Below, in pieces: positions 35,785-44,591 of a DNA stretch of 64,000 nucleotides (positions are counted from its first letter, which is position 1; the number at the start of each line of letters is the position of its first letter). Position numbers and translations under genes: made by a program. The DNA comes from Muricomes sp049840515 (lineage in GTDB: Bacteria; Bacillota; Clostridia; Lachnospirales; Lachnospiraceae), in NCBI GenBank assembly GCA_049840515.1, contig JASGKW010000021.1:6586-70585 (forward strand). The letters run 5' to 3'. The notes under the pieces are model-generated. The model did not search any database. It worked only from the letters and a program-made list of their open reading frames with translations, and was not told where the DNA came from.

Positions 35785-36807
35785 TTACGGTTTCAGGTAA
35801 ACTTTTTCTTCTTTTACTGACTTCCCTTTTACAAAGCTTGTTTTTAGACATATAATTTCTCTTTTACCCTGATTCCCGTTCTCTTCCAGCCTTCTCAGCA
35901 TTAACTCAGAAACATGACCGGCAATTTCCCTGGTAGGCTGAATCACAACATTGAGCCTCGGAGTGTTCGCCTTGGCAAACTCCACATTGTCAAATCCAAT
36001 AAAAGACAACTGTTTAGGAATCTCAATGCCCAATTCATTGATTTCGATAATAGCGCCCATGGTCATCTCGTAATTTGACACAAAAACTGCCGTCATATCC
36101 GGGTTCTGGCGCACCAGCCTTTTCATGGCAGCCGCACCGCCCTCAATGGTATAATCCCCGCGTGCAATCAGCTTTTCTTCTATCAAAAAACCAGCCTTCT
36201 CCATCGCAGCACAATATCCCTGATATCGTCTCTTTGCTGTATAAATATCCCGGGGACCTGCAATCAGCCCAATGCGCTTATGCCCAGCAGTAATCAGTCT
36301 CTCCACAGCATCTCTCGCTGCCCACTCATTGTCCACCAGCACACAATCACAGTCAATCCCCTCCAGCTTCCTGTCTATCATGACTACAGGTTTTCCTGCC
36401 CTGATAAATCGGTTCAAATGCTTTCCGTTTTTCCCGGATGGCATAATAATCAGACCGTCCACGCGCCTGTGAAAGAGAAATTCCACTGCCTCCTCCTCAC
36501 GCTTCCCGTCACTTCGGCAGTCACATATAATCGTGGCGTACCCTCTGCTCCGAAGCAAATCCTCCACTTCTGTAATAATCCGGGTGCAAAATGACATATT
36601 CAACTCAGGAATGATAACCCCGATTGTCTTCGTCTTATTGGTCTTAAGCCCTCTCGCCACCTCATTAACCTCAAAGTGAAGTTCTTCTATTGCTTCTTCT
36701 ATCTTAATCCGATTCTTTTCTCTGACATTCCCTCCATTTAGATAGGAGGAAATCGTTGCAAGTCCAAGGCCTGTCTTTTTCGCTATATCTTTCATTGTCG
36801 CTGCCAT
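35785..36807 (-). CDS. LacI-family transcriptional regulator
   Basis: 340 residues from the ATG at 36807. N-terminal HTH (MKDIAKKTGLGLATISSYLN) followed by a hinge and a periplasmic-binding-like effector domain (TIGVIIPELNMSFCTRIITE; GFDNVEFA). It lies inside the operon between the aldolase and kinase genes. A perfect LacI-type palindrome at 37729-37742 in front of gatY is the probable target, so the gene would be autoregulated. Confidence 0.9.
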   Translation of the reverse strand: MAATMKDIAKKTGLGLATISSYLNGGNVREKNRIKIEEAIEELHFEVNEVARGLKTNKTKTIGVIIPELNMSFCTRIITEVEDLLRSRGYATIICDCRSDGKREEEAVEFLFHRRVDGLIIMPSGKNGKHLNRFIRAGKPVVMIDRKLEGIDCDCVLVDNEWAARDAVERLITAGHKRIGLIAGPRDIYTAKRRYQGYCAAMEKAGFLIEEKLIARGDYTIEGGAAAMKRLVRQNPDMTAVFVSNYEMTMGAIIEINELGIEIPKQLSFIGFDNVEFAKANTPRLNVVIQPTREIAGHVSELMLRRLEENGNQGKREIICLKTSFVKGKSVKEEKVYLKP

Positions 36808-36852
36808 GCTTCTACCTGCCTTTACCTGTCTTACTTCTCTCACCAGAAAAGA

Positions 36853-37704
36853 CTATTTTACCTTATTATCGCATCCGCATACTTTCATACGTCCCATAAC
36901 CAGGGACTTCACTGCTTCCATACCTACAGTACCCAGCTTTTTCGGGTCAATAGTATCAGGAGCTTCGGCGAGCAGTTTTTTTACAGCGGCTGTATATGCC
37001 GCACGCAGTTCTGTGGCAAAGTTTACCTTACACATACCGCGCTGTACGCACTCACTTACATCCTCATCGGTCAGGCCGGAGGAACCGTGAAGTACCAGCG
37101 GCACAGATACAACTTTCTTAACCTCGGATATCCTCTCCTTGTCCAGTACAGGAGTTCCCTCATAAAAACCGTGAGCAGTTCCAATTGCAATTGCAAGAGA
37201 TGTGACGCCTGTCCTCTCCACGAATTCTTTTGCTTCTGACGGGTCTGTGTTCGTATCCAGCTCTGCTTCCAAATCATCTTCCTTGCCACCTACCTTGCCA
37301 AGCTCCGCTTCAACCGGGATTCCAATTGCTCTTGCCACATCAGCTACTTTCTTGCTGACAGCAATATTGTTCTCAAAATCTTCGTGGGAACCGTCAATCA
37401 TAACAGAAGTATATCCCGCTTTCATCGCCTGGACAGCCAGCTCAAAACTGCTGCCGTGATCCAGATGCAGACACACCGGGACAGTCGCTTTCTTAGCCTC
37501 CGCCGCCACAATCGCAGCATAAGTCTCCAGAGAACCATATTTTATAGTAGATGGAGTCGTCTGAAGCATAACCGGTGCACGCAATTCCTCTGCGGCAGAA
37601 AGAACTGCCTTCACCATCTCCATATTCTCCACGTTAAAAGCACACACTGCATATCCGCCCGCCTGGGCATCCTGTAACATTTGTTCTGATGTAACTAATG
37701 GCAT
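36853..37704 (-). CDS. gatY: Class II ketose-bisphosphate aldolase (GatY/KbaY-like)
   Basis: 283 residues. The zinc ligands are visible in HLDHGSSFELAVQAMKAGY, in the second His of GTAHGFYEG and in PLVLHGSSGLTDEDV, with the substrate loop near VMIDGSHEDFENNIA. The family splits tagatose- or fructose-1,6-bisphosphate into DHAP and glyceraldehyde-3-phosphate. The presence of gatZ in the same operon favours the tagatose form. It is first in its unit, with its own promoter and operator. Confidence 0.92.
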   Translation of the reverse strand: MPLVTSEQMLQDAQAGGYAVCAFNVENMEMVKAVLSAAEELRAPVMLQTTPSTIKYGSLETYAAIVAAEAKKATVPVCLHLDHGSSFELAVQAMKAGYTSVMIDGSHEDFENNIAVSKKVADVARAIGIPVEAELGKVGGKEDDLEAELDTNTDPSEAKEFVERTGVTSLAIAIGTAHGFYEGTPVLDKERISEVKKVVSVPLVLHGSSGLTDEDVSECVQRGMCKVNFATELRAAYTAAVKKLLAEAPDTIDPKKLGTVGMEAVKSLVMGRMKVCGCDNKVK

Positions 37705-37728
37705 ATAAATATCCTCCTTTGGTCGAAG

Positions 37729-37742
37729 CCGAAACGTTTCGG
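37729..37742. promoter_or_regulatory. LacI-family operator before gatY
   Basis: Perfect 14-bp palindrome CCGAAACGTTTCGG with the central CG typical of LacI-family sites. It lies 25 bp before the gatY start and just after the promoter, a position for roadblock repression by the LacI-type protein at 35785-36807. Confidence 0.75.
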
Positions 37743-37759
37743 TTACGTTTTATATTTAT

Positions 37760-37788
37760 ATAATAATTGTGTTTTCCTGAATTGTCAA
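37760..37788 (-). promoter_or_regulatory. Sigma-A promoter of the gatY operon
   Basis: TTGACA (37788-37783), a 17-bp spacer and TATTAT (37765-37760) on the minus strand. Confidence 0.8.
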
Positions 37789-37842
37789 TTGCTATTTGTC
37801 CATTGAGGAAGACCAGACAGATATATAGGCTCACCTGTCAAA

Positions 37843-37886
37843 AAAAGTGCGGATTCGCAATATTTTTCAAGCGAACCTGCACTTTT
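37843..37886 (-). terminator. Terminator after the deoR gene
   Basis: 16-nt arms AAAAGTGCGGATTCGC (37843-37858) and the near-complement at 37871-37886, with a T-run at the minus-strand 3' side. It separates the fucA-deoR unit from gatY. Confidence 0.8.
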
Positions 37887-37913
37887 CTGAGAGTAGTCTC
37901 TCTGTCATATCCT

Positions 37914-38678
37914 TTATTCTGGATAGACACACTCTATCCCTAATTCTTCAAATTTCCTGAGCCATATATCATTCGGCTTTTCATCGGTGACAAGAGTTGT
38001 AATATCCTCCAGCATTGCAATCGCAGTAAATGCTGTCTTGTCAAATTTACTGCCGTCCACTGCAAGGATTTTCTCTTTTCCCGCTTCCAGCATGGTTCTT
38101 TTATTATCCGCATGAAGCTCGTCAGAATCTGTAATGCCTGCCCTAATGTCAACACCTTTGCATGAAATAATAGCCTTGTCCACATGATATGAGCGGAGCA
38201 TTTTGTCTGTCTGCGGACCTGCAAGAGCAAATGACCCTTCTCTTGACTCACCTCCGGTTGACAGCACTTTCCAGTCAGGCACATCAAACAATTCAATAAT
38301 AATTTCAATTGAATTTGTAATTAAGGTGAGATTTTTCTTGTCCTTTAATGCTTTTACAATATATATTGCCGTTGAGCTGGCATCCAGCATTATACTGTCC
38401 CCGTCATGTACCAGGGTATTCATCAGCTCCGCAATGCGCTGTTTCCCTGTTACATTGCGGTTTTTCCTGATATTAAAAGGTAAATCAATACTGACATTTT
38501 CATTAATCACAGCGCCGCCGTAACTCTTAATGGCATAGCCGTCATTCACCAGCTTCTCTAAATCCCGGCGGATGGTCTCCTCAGAAACCTCATATATCTG
38601 GCTGAGTTCGCTGACCACTACACGCCGTTCAGTCTGAAGTTTTTCTAATATTTCATTGCGTCTCTCTATTGCCAGCAT
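37914..38678 (-). CDS. DeoR-family transcriptional regulator
   Basis: 254 residues. N-terminal DeoR HTH (RRNEILEKLQTERRVVVSEL and SEETIRRDLEKL) and a C-terminal sugar-phosphate-sensing DeoRC domain (residues about 75-230, with LDASSTAIYIVKAL and DKAIISCKGVD). It follows the aldolase gene on the same strand and likely controls it through T-rich direct repeats upstream. Confidence 0.92.
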   Translation of the reverse strand: MLAIERRNEILEKLQTERRVVVSELSQIYEVSEETIRRDLEKLVNDGYAIKSYGGAVINENVSIDLPFNIRKNRNVTGKQRIAELMNTLVHDGDSIMLDASSTAIYIVKALKDKKNLTLITNSIEIIIELFDVPDWKVLSTGGESREGSFALAGPQTDKMLRSYHVDKAIISCKGVDIRAGITDSDELHADNKRTMLEAGKEKILAVDGSKFDKTAFTAIAMLEDITTLVTDEKPNDIWLRKFEELGIECVYPE

Positions 38679-38707
38679 GTTATTGTCTCCCAGAGTGGTT
38701 CGCTCTA

Positions 38708-39379
38708 TTATTCAGTTGCAGGATGCTTTCCAGGAAGGCCCATTTGTCTTCTCATCTCATACAGCTTTTCTACCTGGCTTTCATTTAATAACTGAGGTCC
38801 GCCCAGCATCTTTGACTGATATAACAGACGTGCATAAAATTCCACAGACTCCATCTTATGGTAAGCATTTAATAAAGAGTCAGAGTAGGTAAGTGCTCCG
38901 TGGTTCTCCAAAAGCACTGCGTCATAATGCTGTAAATGTTCAGAAATTGCATCCGGAATTTCCATTGTAGACGGTGTGCCATATTTTGCAATGGGAACAG
39001 CTCCCAAAAAGATAACAGCTTCCGGCATGATTGGCTCTGTCAATGGGATTCCGGCAATTGCAAATGATGTAGCGTACAGAGGATGAGCATGTACTACAGA
39101 CTTAACGTCCGGTCTCTCCTGGTATACACGCATATGCATTTTAATCTCGGATGATGGCTTAAATCCCTCATTTGCTTCAATAACATTGCCCTGTGCATCC
39201 ACTTTACAAATGTATTCTGGTGTCATAAAGCCTTTGCTTACACCTGTCGGTGTACATAAAAATTCGTTGTCATTCAGTTTTACAGAAAAGTTGCCGTCAT
39301 TTGAAGCGACCATTCCGCGGTTATAAACTCTTCTTCCGATTTCACACATTTGCTCTTTGATTTCGTATTCATTTTGCAT
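38708..39379 (-). CDS. fucA: L-fuculose-phosphate-aldolase-type class II aldolase
   Basis: 223 residues of the class II aldolase/adducin family. The zinc-binding pair is in SVVHAHPLYATSFA and the later His in LLENHGALTYS; SNDGNFSVKLND and SSEIKMHMRVYQ match FucA/AraD-type folds. It would cleave L-fuculose-1-phosphate or a related sugar phosphate to DHAP and an aldehyde. A kinase such as the RhaB-like protein could supply its substrate. The symbol is assigned by similarity, and AraD-like epimerase activity is the main alternative. Confidence 0.8.
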   Translation of the reverse strand: MQNEYEIKEQMCEIGRRVYNRGMVASNDGNFSVKLNDNEFLCTPTGVSKGFMTPEYICKVDAQGNVIEANEGFKPSSEIKMHMRVYQERPDVKSVVHAHPLYATSFAIAGIPLTEPIMPEAVIFLGAVPIAKYGTPSTMEIPDAISEHLQHYDAVLLENHGALTYSDSLLNAYHKMESVEFYARLLYQSKMLGGPQLLNESQVEKLYEMRRQMGLPGKHPATE

Positions 39380-39442
39380 TTTACTTTCCTCCTTGGATTA
39401 TCCAGACAAACCACATATTTGTTTTCCGTTGTTTCTAACTCG

Positions 39443-39499
39443 ATATTACCACATAAATTCACATTGGTCAACTTGTTTTTATGTTGTTTTTGTTGTGTT
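39443..39499 (-). promoter_or_regulatory. Promoter of the fucA-deoR unit with T-rich direct repeats
   Basis: TTGACC (39471-39466), 17 bp and TAATAT (39448-39443) on the minus strand. Directly upstream the plus strand reads TTGTTTTT at 39473 and again at 39484, an 11-bp period, followed by TTGTG. Such repeats are typical binding sites of DeoR-family regulators; the link is inferred. Confidence 0.6.
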
Positions 39500-39568
39500 C
39501 TTCCCTGTAATACCTCATTTATCACAAACCATCAATGCACCATTTTCCACACTAAACTCCAGAAATAT

Positions 39569-39886
39569 TCAGGATGCAAAGCTCATCCTGTACTTAAGCA
39601 GCCTTACATTCTGTCTGCCTGCTCTCTCACAAAATCCGCCGGGAAGATATTCTTCCTGATTTACAATCAGTGTGTCCAGCGGCATGGCCAAAATCTGAGA
39701 CAGTGTGTAAAAATTATCCAGAGAAGGGAGTGTCCTCCCACAAAACCACGCATAAATCGACTGGGGCGAGCCAAGCCCCATATACTCACAGAGTGTCTTC
39801 ACAGAAATCTTCCTCACTTTACAGATATAACGCAGCCAATTTCCCGTTCTTGCCATATTGATTCCAGGATACTGTTTTCTCTCCAT
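39569..39886 (-). CDS. Small helix-turn-helix (XRE-like) protein
   Basis: 105 residues after GGAGGTGG. HTH region is RKISVKTLCEYMGLGSPQSIYAWFCG (residues 25-50), followed by LPSLDNFYTLSQILAMPLDTL, as in XRE proteins. The C-terminal tail is short and basic. It is a single gene; the target is unknown. Confidence 0.75.
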   Translation of the reverse strand: MERKQYPGINMARTGNWLRYICKVRKISVKTLCEYMGLGSPQSIYAWFCGRTLPSLDNFYTLSQILAMPLDTLIVNQEEYLPGGFCERAGRQNVRLLKYRMSFAS

Positions 39887-40075
39887 TCAGCTGCCACCTC
39901 CCATGTTTTCTTATATATTATCATAGCACAGAGAAAGAATATTTATCCACTGGTTAATGTGTCAAGCAGTTTATACTTCAAATGAGCATGTCAATAACGA
40001 GGGAACGATTGGACTTTTGAACAATATCTGGTCCTTATCTTCCGTTTCTCCCTCTGTTTATGTCTATAATGCACA

Positions 40076-40104
40076 TTGTCCCTTGCAGATTTCACTGCTA
40101 TAAT
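40076..40104 (+). promoter_or_regulatory. Promoter of the lysE-like gene
   Basis: TTGTCC (40076-40081), a 17-bp spacer and TATAAT (40099-40104), about 40 bp before the LysE start. Confidence 0.65.
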
Positions 40105-40144
40105 AAATATAAAACTCTAAATACAAAGGAATGAATTTTAAAAA

Positions 40145-40738
40145 ATGCTTACAATGCCAGGATATGTTATTGGAAATCTTCTAGTTTACGCCATCATTAA
40201 TGCTTTTACACCAGGACCGGGAAATATTCTGGCTCTAAATACTGTGACAAACTATGGTTATCGAAAAGGACGCCCGCTGTTTTGGGGGATTTTCTTAGGA
40301 TACTATGTTGTACAGACTATCTGTGCAATTTTTGTTTACGGCGTCAGCACTCTGCTGCCAAATGTACTGGGGATTATGAAATATATTGGTGCCGCCTATA
40401 TTTTGTGGCTGGCTGTTCACATTGCCATCAGCAGGCCCGCCGCAGAAAATGTGGAACAATCCGCATCCTTTATGAAAGGATTTCTGCTTCAGTTTGTAAA
40501 TGTAAAAATCTACCTGTTTGGAATTACTGTGCACACGGGATATGTCACAGGCTACAGCAGCGCTTTTCCTGTACTGCTCTTCTTTGCATTTGTCATTGCA
40601 ACCATAGGCACTATAGCCACAGCCACCTGGATTGGCATGGGAATGTTAATACAGCAGGTTTACGAGAAACATTACCGAATCATTAACATCCTTTTGGCCC
40701 TGTCCTTATTGGAGTGTGTCTACAGCATGTTAAAGTAA
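40145..40738 (+). CDS. LysE-family amino-acid exporter
   Basis: 197 residues with five to six TM helices and the family motif NAFTPGPGNILAL near residue 18. Members export amino acids such as lysine, threonine or homoserine lactones. A ribosome site (AAAGGA) lies about 13 bases upstream, so the start is acceptable but not ideal. It is a single gene ended by a strong hairpin. Confidence 0.88.
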   Translation: MLTMPGYVIGNLLVYAIINAFTPGPGNILALNTVTNYGYRKGRPLFWGIFLGYYVVQTICAIFVYGVSTLLPNVLGIMKYIGAAYILWLAVHIAISRPAAENVEQSASFMKGFLLQFVNVKIYLFGITVHTGYVTGYSSAFPVLLFFAFVIATIGTIATATWIGMGMLIQQVYEKHYRIINILLALSLLECVYSMLK

Positions 40739-40764
40739 TAAAGAATGTTTTTTGTGTATACAAA

Positions 40765-40790
40765 GAGAGTCCGGATTATCCGGACTCTTT
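40765..40790. terminator. Bidirectional terminator between lysE-like gene and pgm
   Basis: GAGTCCGG (40767-40774) and its complement (40780-40787) with a 5-nt loop, A-rich on the left and TTTT on the right, between convergent genes. Confidence 0.8.
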
Positions 40791-40817
40791 TCATGTCTGC
40801 AGCCGCCTCTTGGGCGT

Positions 40818-42538
40818 CTATTTCACTTTATTCAACTGTGTCAGCACATCATCCTTCACTCTTCGGATGACTGCATCCGCCTCTTTTTCCGTCTCTCCTT
40901 TTACATAGAAGTACAGTTTTACTTTTGGCTCCGTGCCGGACGGGCGCACCGAAAACCACATTTCATTTCCCAAAACAAATTTCAGCACATTTGATTTGCT
41001 GATATCCTGATAACCATTCTGATAGTCAATCACATTTTCCACCTTCAGCCCGCCAAATTCTGTAAAATGTTCTTTTCTGAAAGTTTCCATCATACGGCCA
41101 ATACGTTTCGCCCCTGCAAGGCCTTCTAATACAGGAGACACCTGCTCTTCTTTATAGTAACCATACTGTTCATACAATTCGTAAAGCACCTCATAAAGGG
41201 TTCTCTGGTGTTTTCTATAAAATGCTGCCGCCTCACAGACAAGCATGGCCGCACTTATGCCATCTTTATCCCGGACCTCTTCGCTTAATGCATAGCCAAT
41301 ACTCTCTTCATAGCCAAATAAATATTGAAATCCATTTTTCTGCAATTCTGGTATTTTTCCGCAAATGTTTTTAAAGCCGGTCAATGTCTCAAACATTTCC
41401 ACACCGTACTCTTTCCCTATTGCAGCTCCCATATCTCCTGTCACAATCGACTTTATCATAGCCGGGCGCGCCGGGATTCTGCCCGTCTCTTTTAATCCTT
41501 CCAGCAAATAGTGGATTAAAATGACCCCTGTCTGATTGCCGTTTAAGGCAACGTAATTCCCTCTTGCATCCCTCACTTCAACGGCCATCCTGTCCGCATC
41601 AGGGTCTGTGGCTATCAATACATCTGCTTCCACATTGTATCCCAGCCTTTCCGCAAGGGTAAATGCCTTTCTGTCCTCTGGATTTGGATAACCCACTGTA
41701 GCGAAATCCGGGTCTGGATCTTTCTGCTCAGGTACAATATGGATATCCGAGAAACCCAGCTCCTGCAAAATTATCTGCACTGGTTTGCTGCCCGCACCAT
41801 TGAGGGGCGTGTAGACGATAGGAATGCTTTTGTCCAAATCAGCATCCTTCCGGATTGCCAGAGATTTTACCAGATTCATGTAATCACGGTCCATCTGTTC
41901 AGAAATAATTGTAATCTGCTTTCTATTTACCGCTTCATCAAAGTTTGCACGCCTAACTCCGTCAAACATGTCAACCCGGAAAATCTTTTCAGACATCCCA
42001 TCCGCAATCTCCTCTATCACCTGTGCCCCATTTTCCCAGTACACTTTATATCCGTTGTATTGCTTGGGATTGTGGCTTGCGGTAATATTAATTCCGGCTG
42101 CCGCTTTTAACTGACGGATTGCATAAGACAAGCCGGGGTTGGGCGCAGAGATTCAAAAATAAATACATTGATTTCATTTGCCGCCAAGACCTCCGCTGCA
42201 AGTGCGGCAAATTCTCTGGAAAAATGACGGCAGTCGTAAGCGATGACCACACCTCTTTGTTTGTATTGTTCACCCTTACCTGAAATAAAATCTGCTATCC
42301 CCTGAGTCACTTTTCCAACCATGATTTCATTCATTCGATTGGTTCCCGCCCCCAGCTTTCCTCTAAGTCCCGCTGTGCCAAACTCAAGTTCCTTGCAGAA
42401 ACGTTCTTCAATTTCTTCTGTATTGTCCTTTATTTCCTCCAGCTCATACTGTATGGACTCATATCCTTTTAACTTATCCAGCCATTGTAAATAAACCTGA
42501 CCTGCCTCTGTATCATACTCTTTTGACATTTCCATCAT
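40818..42538 (-). pseudogene. Phosphoglucomutase / phosphomannomutase, one-base frameshift
   Basis: Two frames together form one alpha-D-phosphohexomutase of about 573 residues. The upstream frame (42538 to about 42133) has the N-terminal FGTAGLRGKLGAGTNRMN and ends in FESLRPTP. The downstream frame begins at LSYAIRQLKAAAG and holds the active-site serine loop ITASHNPKQYNGYK, the metal loop ATDPDADRMAVEV, the sugar-binding GYEESIGYAL and the phosphate site RPSGTEPKVK. One base is missing near 42131-42137. It links glucose-1-phosphate and glucose-6-phosphate. A single-base error is more likely than gene loss in such a central enzyme. It begins next to the stop of the ferredoxin-nitroreductase gene. 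Confidence 0.88.
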
Positions 42539-42539
42539 C

Positions 42540-43340
42540 TCACTTTCGAATAATATTGCCTTCCCGCCTCGGAGCCGTCCTTTTGTATGTGACTGCCGGA
42601 TATCCGGCAAGCATGCAACAGACTACCTCTTTTTCACCCACACCCAGCCACTCTTTTAGTTTGGGACTTGCATTTACCACTCTCTCCATATAGCCGCTGA
42701 ATAAAACACCAAGCCCTTCTGCCACCGCCATATTTTCTATGTTTGCTGCCACCAGCCCGCCGTCCAGCGGATGATTTTCAGTGGAGATAGCTAAAAATGC
42801 CGGGGCATTAAAAAGAAAGGTATCATTTTTTGAATCTGCTTTCCATCTTTCATAAAAAACCCCAAATACTCTGGCATACAGAGGTGCCTCTTTTTTAATG
42901 GTTTCCAAAATCTCCGGCATCGTCTCCCACAGCAGACTTCTGAATTCCTCCATTTTGTCCTGGACAAAAATAAAAGTGCTTGCCTGCTCATTCTTGGCTG
43001 TGGCTGTATAACGCCCCGCATCCAGTAAATGTTTTATCTTTTCTTCTTCTATTTTCTTTGGTTTAAAATTGCGAATACTACGCCTGAACTTTATGGCGTG
43101 CAGCAGGTTTTCCGGTTTTACACGGAATGTCTCTGCATCATATTCTTCCACATCCCACATATCATATTCAGGAATCGAGACTGCACTTGCGGGACAAATC
43201 GCGACACAGTGCCCGCATTGAATGCAGGGCCCTTTATTTTCAGCTTTCCCCGCAGCTATCTGAATAACTCCTCCCGGACAGTCTTTGACACATGCCCCAC
43301 AGCCAGTGCACAACTCTTGATTAAACAATACCATACTCAT
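42540..43340 (-). CDS. Nitroreductase with N-terminal 2x[4Fe-4S] ferredoxin domain
   Basis: 266 residues from the ATG at 43340 (after AAAGGGGAA). Residues 1-60 carry two cluster motifs, CTGCGACVKDCPGG and CIQCGHCVAICPA, followed by a nitroreductase domain with FRRSIRNFKPKKIEEEKI and AGRYTATAKNEQ. The fusion passes electrons from the clusters to the flavin. It lies upstream of pgm on the same strand and divergent from a small ferredoxin gene that may be its partner. Confidence 0.88.
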   Translation of the reverse strand: MSMVLFNQELCTGCGACVKDCPGGVIQIAAGKAENKGPCIQCGHCVAICPASAVSIPEYDMWDVEEYDAETFRVKPENLLHAIKFRRSIRNFKPKKIEEEKIKHLLDAGRYTATAKNEQASTFIFVQDKMEEFRSLLWETMPEILETIKKEAPLYARVFGVFYERWKADSKNDTFLFNAPAFLAISTENHPLDGGLVAANIENMAVAEGLGVLFSGYMERVVNASPKLKEWLGVGEKEVVCCMLAGYPAVTYKRTAPRREGNIIRK

Positions 43341-43578
43341 TTCCCCTTTCTGATACCGGACGCCCTTGTTACATTCAGCCATAAGCTCGATTAGTTTAAA
43401 CTGTAATTAAAGAATATCACAGTTCAAAAAGTTACGCAATCGTGATACAATATATCCACTTCCCTGGAATGGGTTTGTCTGGGAAACCTTGTGATAATTT
43501 TTTATTTCCCCGGCAAATCTGTATTTCTTAAATCTACAGGGCAATACTATATGCAGTATTTGGAAAGGAGGGTTTTTC

Positions 43579-43764
43579 ATGAAAGCAGTCATTGACAGAG
43601 ATGGATGTATCGGATGCGGCCTTTGTGCAGAGACATGTCCAGACGTATTTTGTATGGCAGATGACGGACTTGCTGAAGTCTGTGGTGATGTCACTTCGGA
43701 TACACAGGATTGTGCAACCGAAGCGGCTGATAACTGTCCAGTTAGCGTAATCAGTGTTGAATAG
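43579..43764 (+). CDS. Small ferredoxin, [4Fe-4S]-type
   Basis: 61 residues after AAAGGAGGG. The cluster motif CIGCGLCAETCP (Cys 10, 13, 16 and 20) is complete on the N-terminal side. C-terminal cysteines at about 36, 45 and 54 (DNCPVSVI) complete a single-cluster or degenerate two-cluster ferredoxin. It is a soluble electron carrier, divergent from the ferredoxin-nitroreductase gene. Confidence 0.9.
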   Translation: MKAVIDRDGCIGCGLCAETCPDVFCMADDGLAEVCGDVTSDTQDCATEAADNCPVSVISVE

Positions 43765-43790
43765 GCATACGATGTAATTTCTTACACATA

Positions 43791-43824
43791 AGATAAAGAG
43801 TCTGGCAAGCCAGACTCTTTATCT
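43791..43824. terminator. Perfect 16-bp hairpin after the ferredoxin gene
   Basis: AGATAAAGAGTCTGGC (43791-43806), loop AA, exact complement (43809-43824). The loop is only two bases. The left part of the sequence recurs at 16862-16882. Confidence 0.75.
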
Positions 43825-43946
43825 GAATCAATAATATATGATATATTTAAACGGAAAGCCAAATAGCTGACCCGAACCGAAATTTTATTAATAGAATATC
43901 CTTCTCCCTAATAGACTGTAGTAAATCCCTGTTATGAGGTTTTCAT

Positions 43947-44591
43947 ATGCAGACTATTTGTCAAAAAGTTCTGGAAGATACCATGTATTCCAAGCAAACT
44001 CCTGTTTTCATCTATAAAATATACTATCCTTGCTTTTTTACCCATTGCAGCAGAACCGCTGCCCACAACATCAACCAATATTATATTGCAGATTCTTTAA
44101 AAGCCGAAACCTACTGCCGGACCGTTCTGTATCCTCAGGCAGTTGAAACCGCCCGCTATATCGTAGATAAGACTCCGCCTTTCAACACTTATACTTTTGA
44201 ATCCGTTTATAAAATTACTTATAACCAGAATTGTATATCCAGCCTTTATTTTGACAGCTACACCTATATGGGCGGAGCACACGGCGGAACTTTGCGAAAC
44301 TCCGACACCTGGAACTTTTCCGATGGCAGCCGCATAACACTGGATGAATTTTATCCCCGGAGCGTCCCTTTCACAGAGCACATTTTCAAGAATATCAATC
44401 AGCAGATAGGTGAACGTTTGAAAACTTCTCCCGGCTCTTATTTTGATAATTATGAGGAGCTGGTGCGCAGTGCTTTCCGGCCGGAAAATTACTTCTTAAA
44501 ACCAGAAGGTATTGTTATCTTTTACCAGCAGTACGACATTGCGCCTTACTCCACCGGGATTCCTGAATTTGTTATCCCCTTTAAATTGTAA
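43947..44591 (+). CDS. DUF3298/DUF4163 (RsiV-like) domain protein
   Basis: 214 residues, no obvious signal peptide or TM helix. The first part has beta-rich segments; the DUF3298 hallmark SYTYMGGAHGGTL is near residue 107, followed by FSDGSRITLDEFYP and a C-terminal FYQQYDIAPYSTGIPEFVIP. Related domains in RsiV and PdaC bind sugars of the cell wall or lysozyme outside the cell; here secretion is not evident. It overlaps the lon gene tail to tail by about 11 bp. Confidence 0.75.
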   Translation: MQTICQKVLEDTMYSKQTPVFIYKIYYPCFFTHCSRTAAHNINQYYIADSLKAETYCRTVLYPQAVETARYIVDKTPPFNTYTFESVYKITYNQNCISSLYFDSYTYMGGAHGGTLRNSDTWNFSDGSRITLDEFYPRSVPFTEHIFKNINQQIGERLKTSPGSYFDNYEELVRSAFRPENYFLKPEGIVIFYQQYDIAPYSTGIPEFVIPFKL

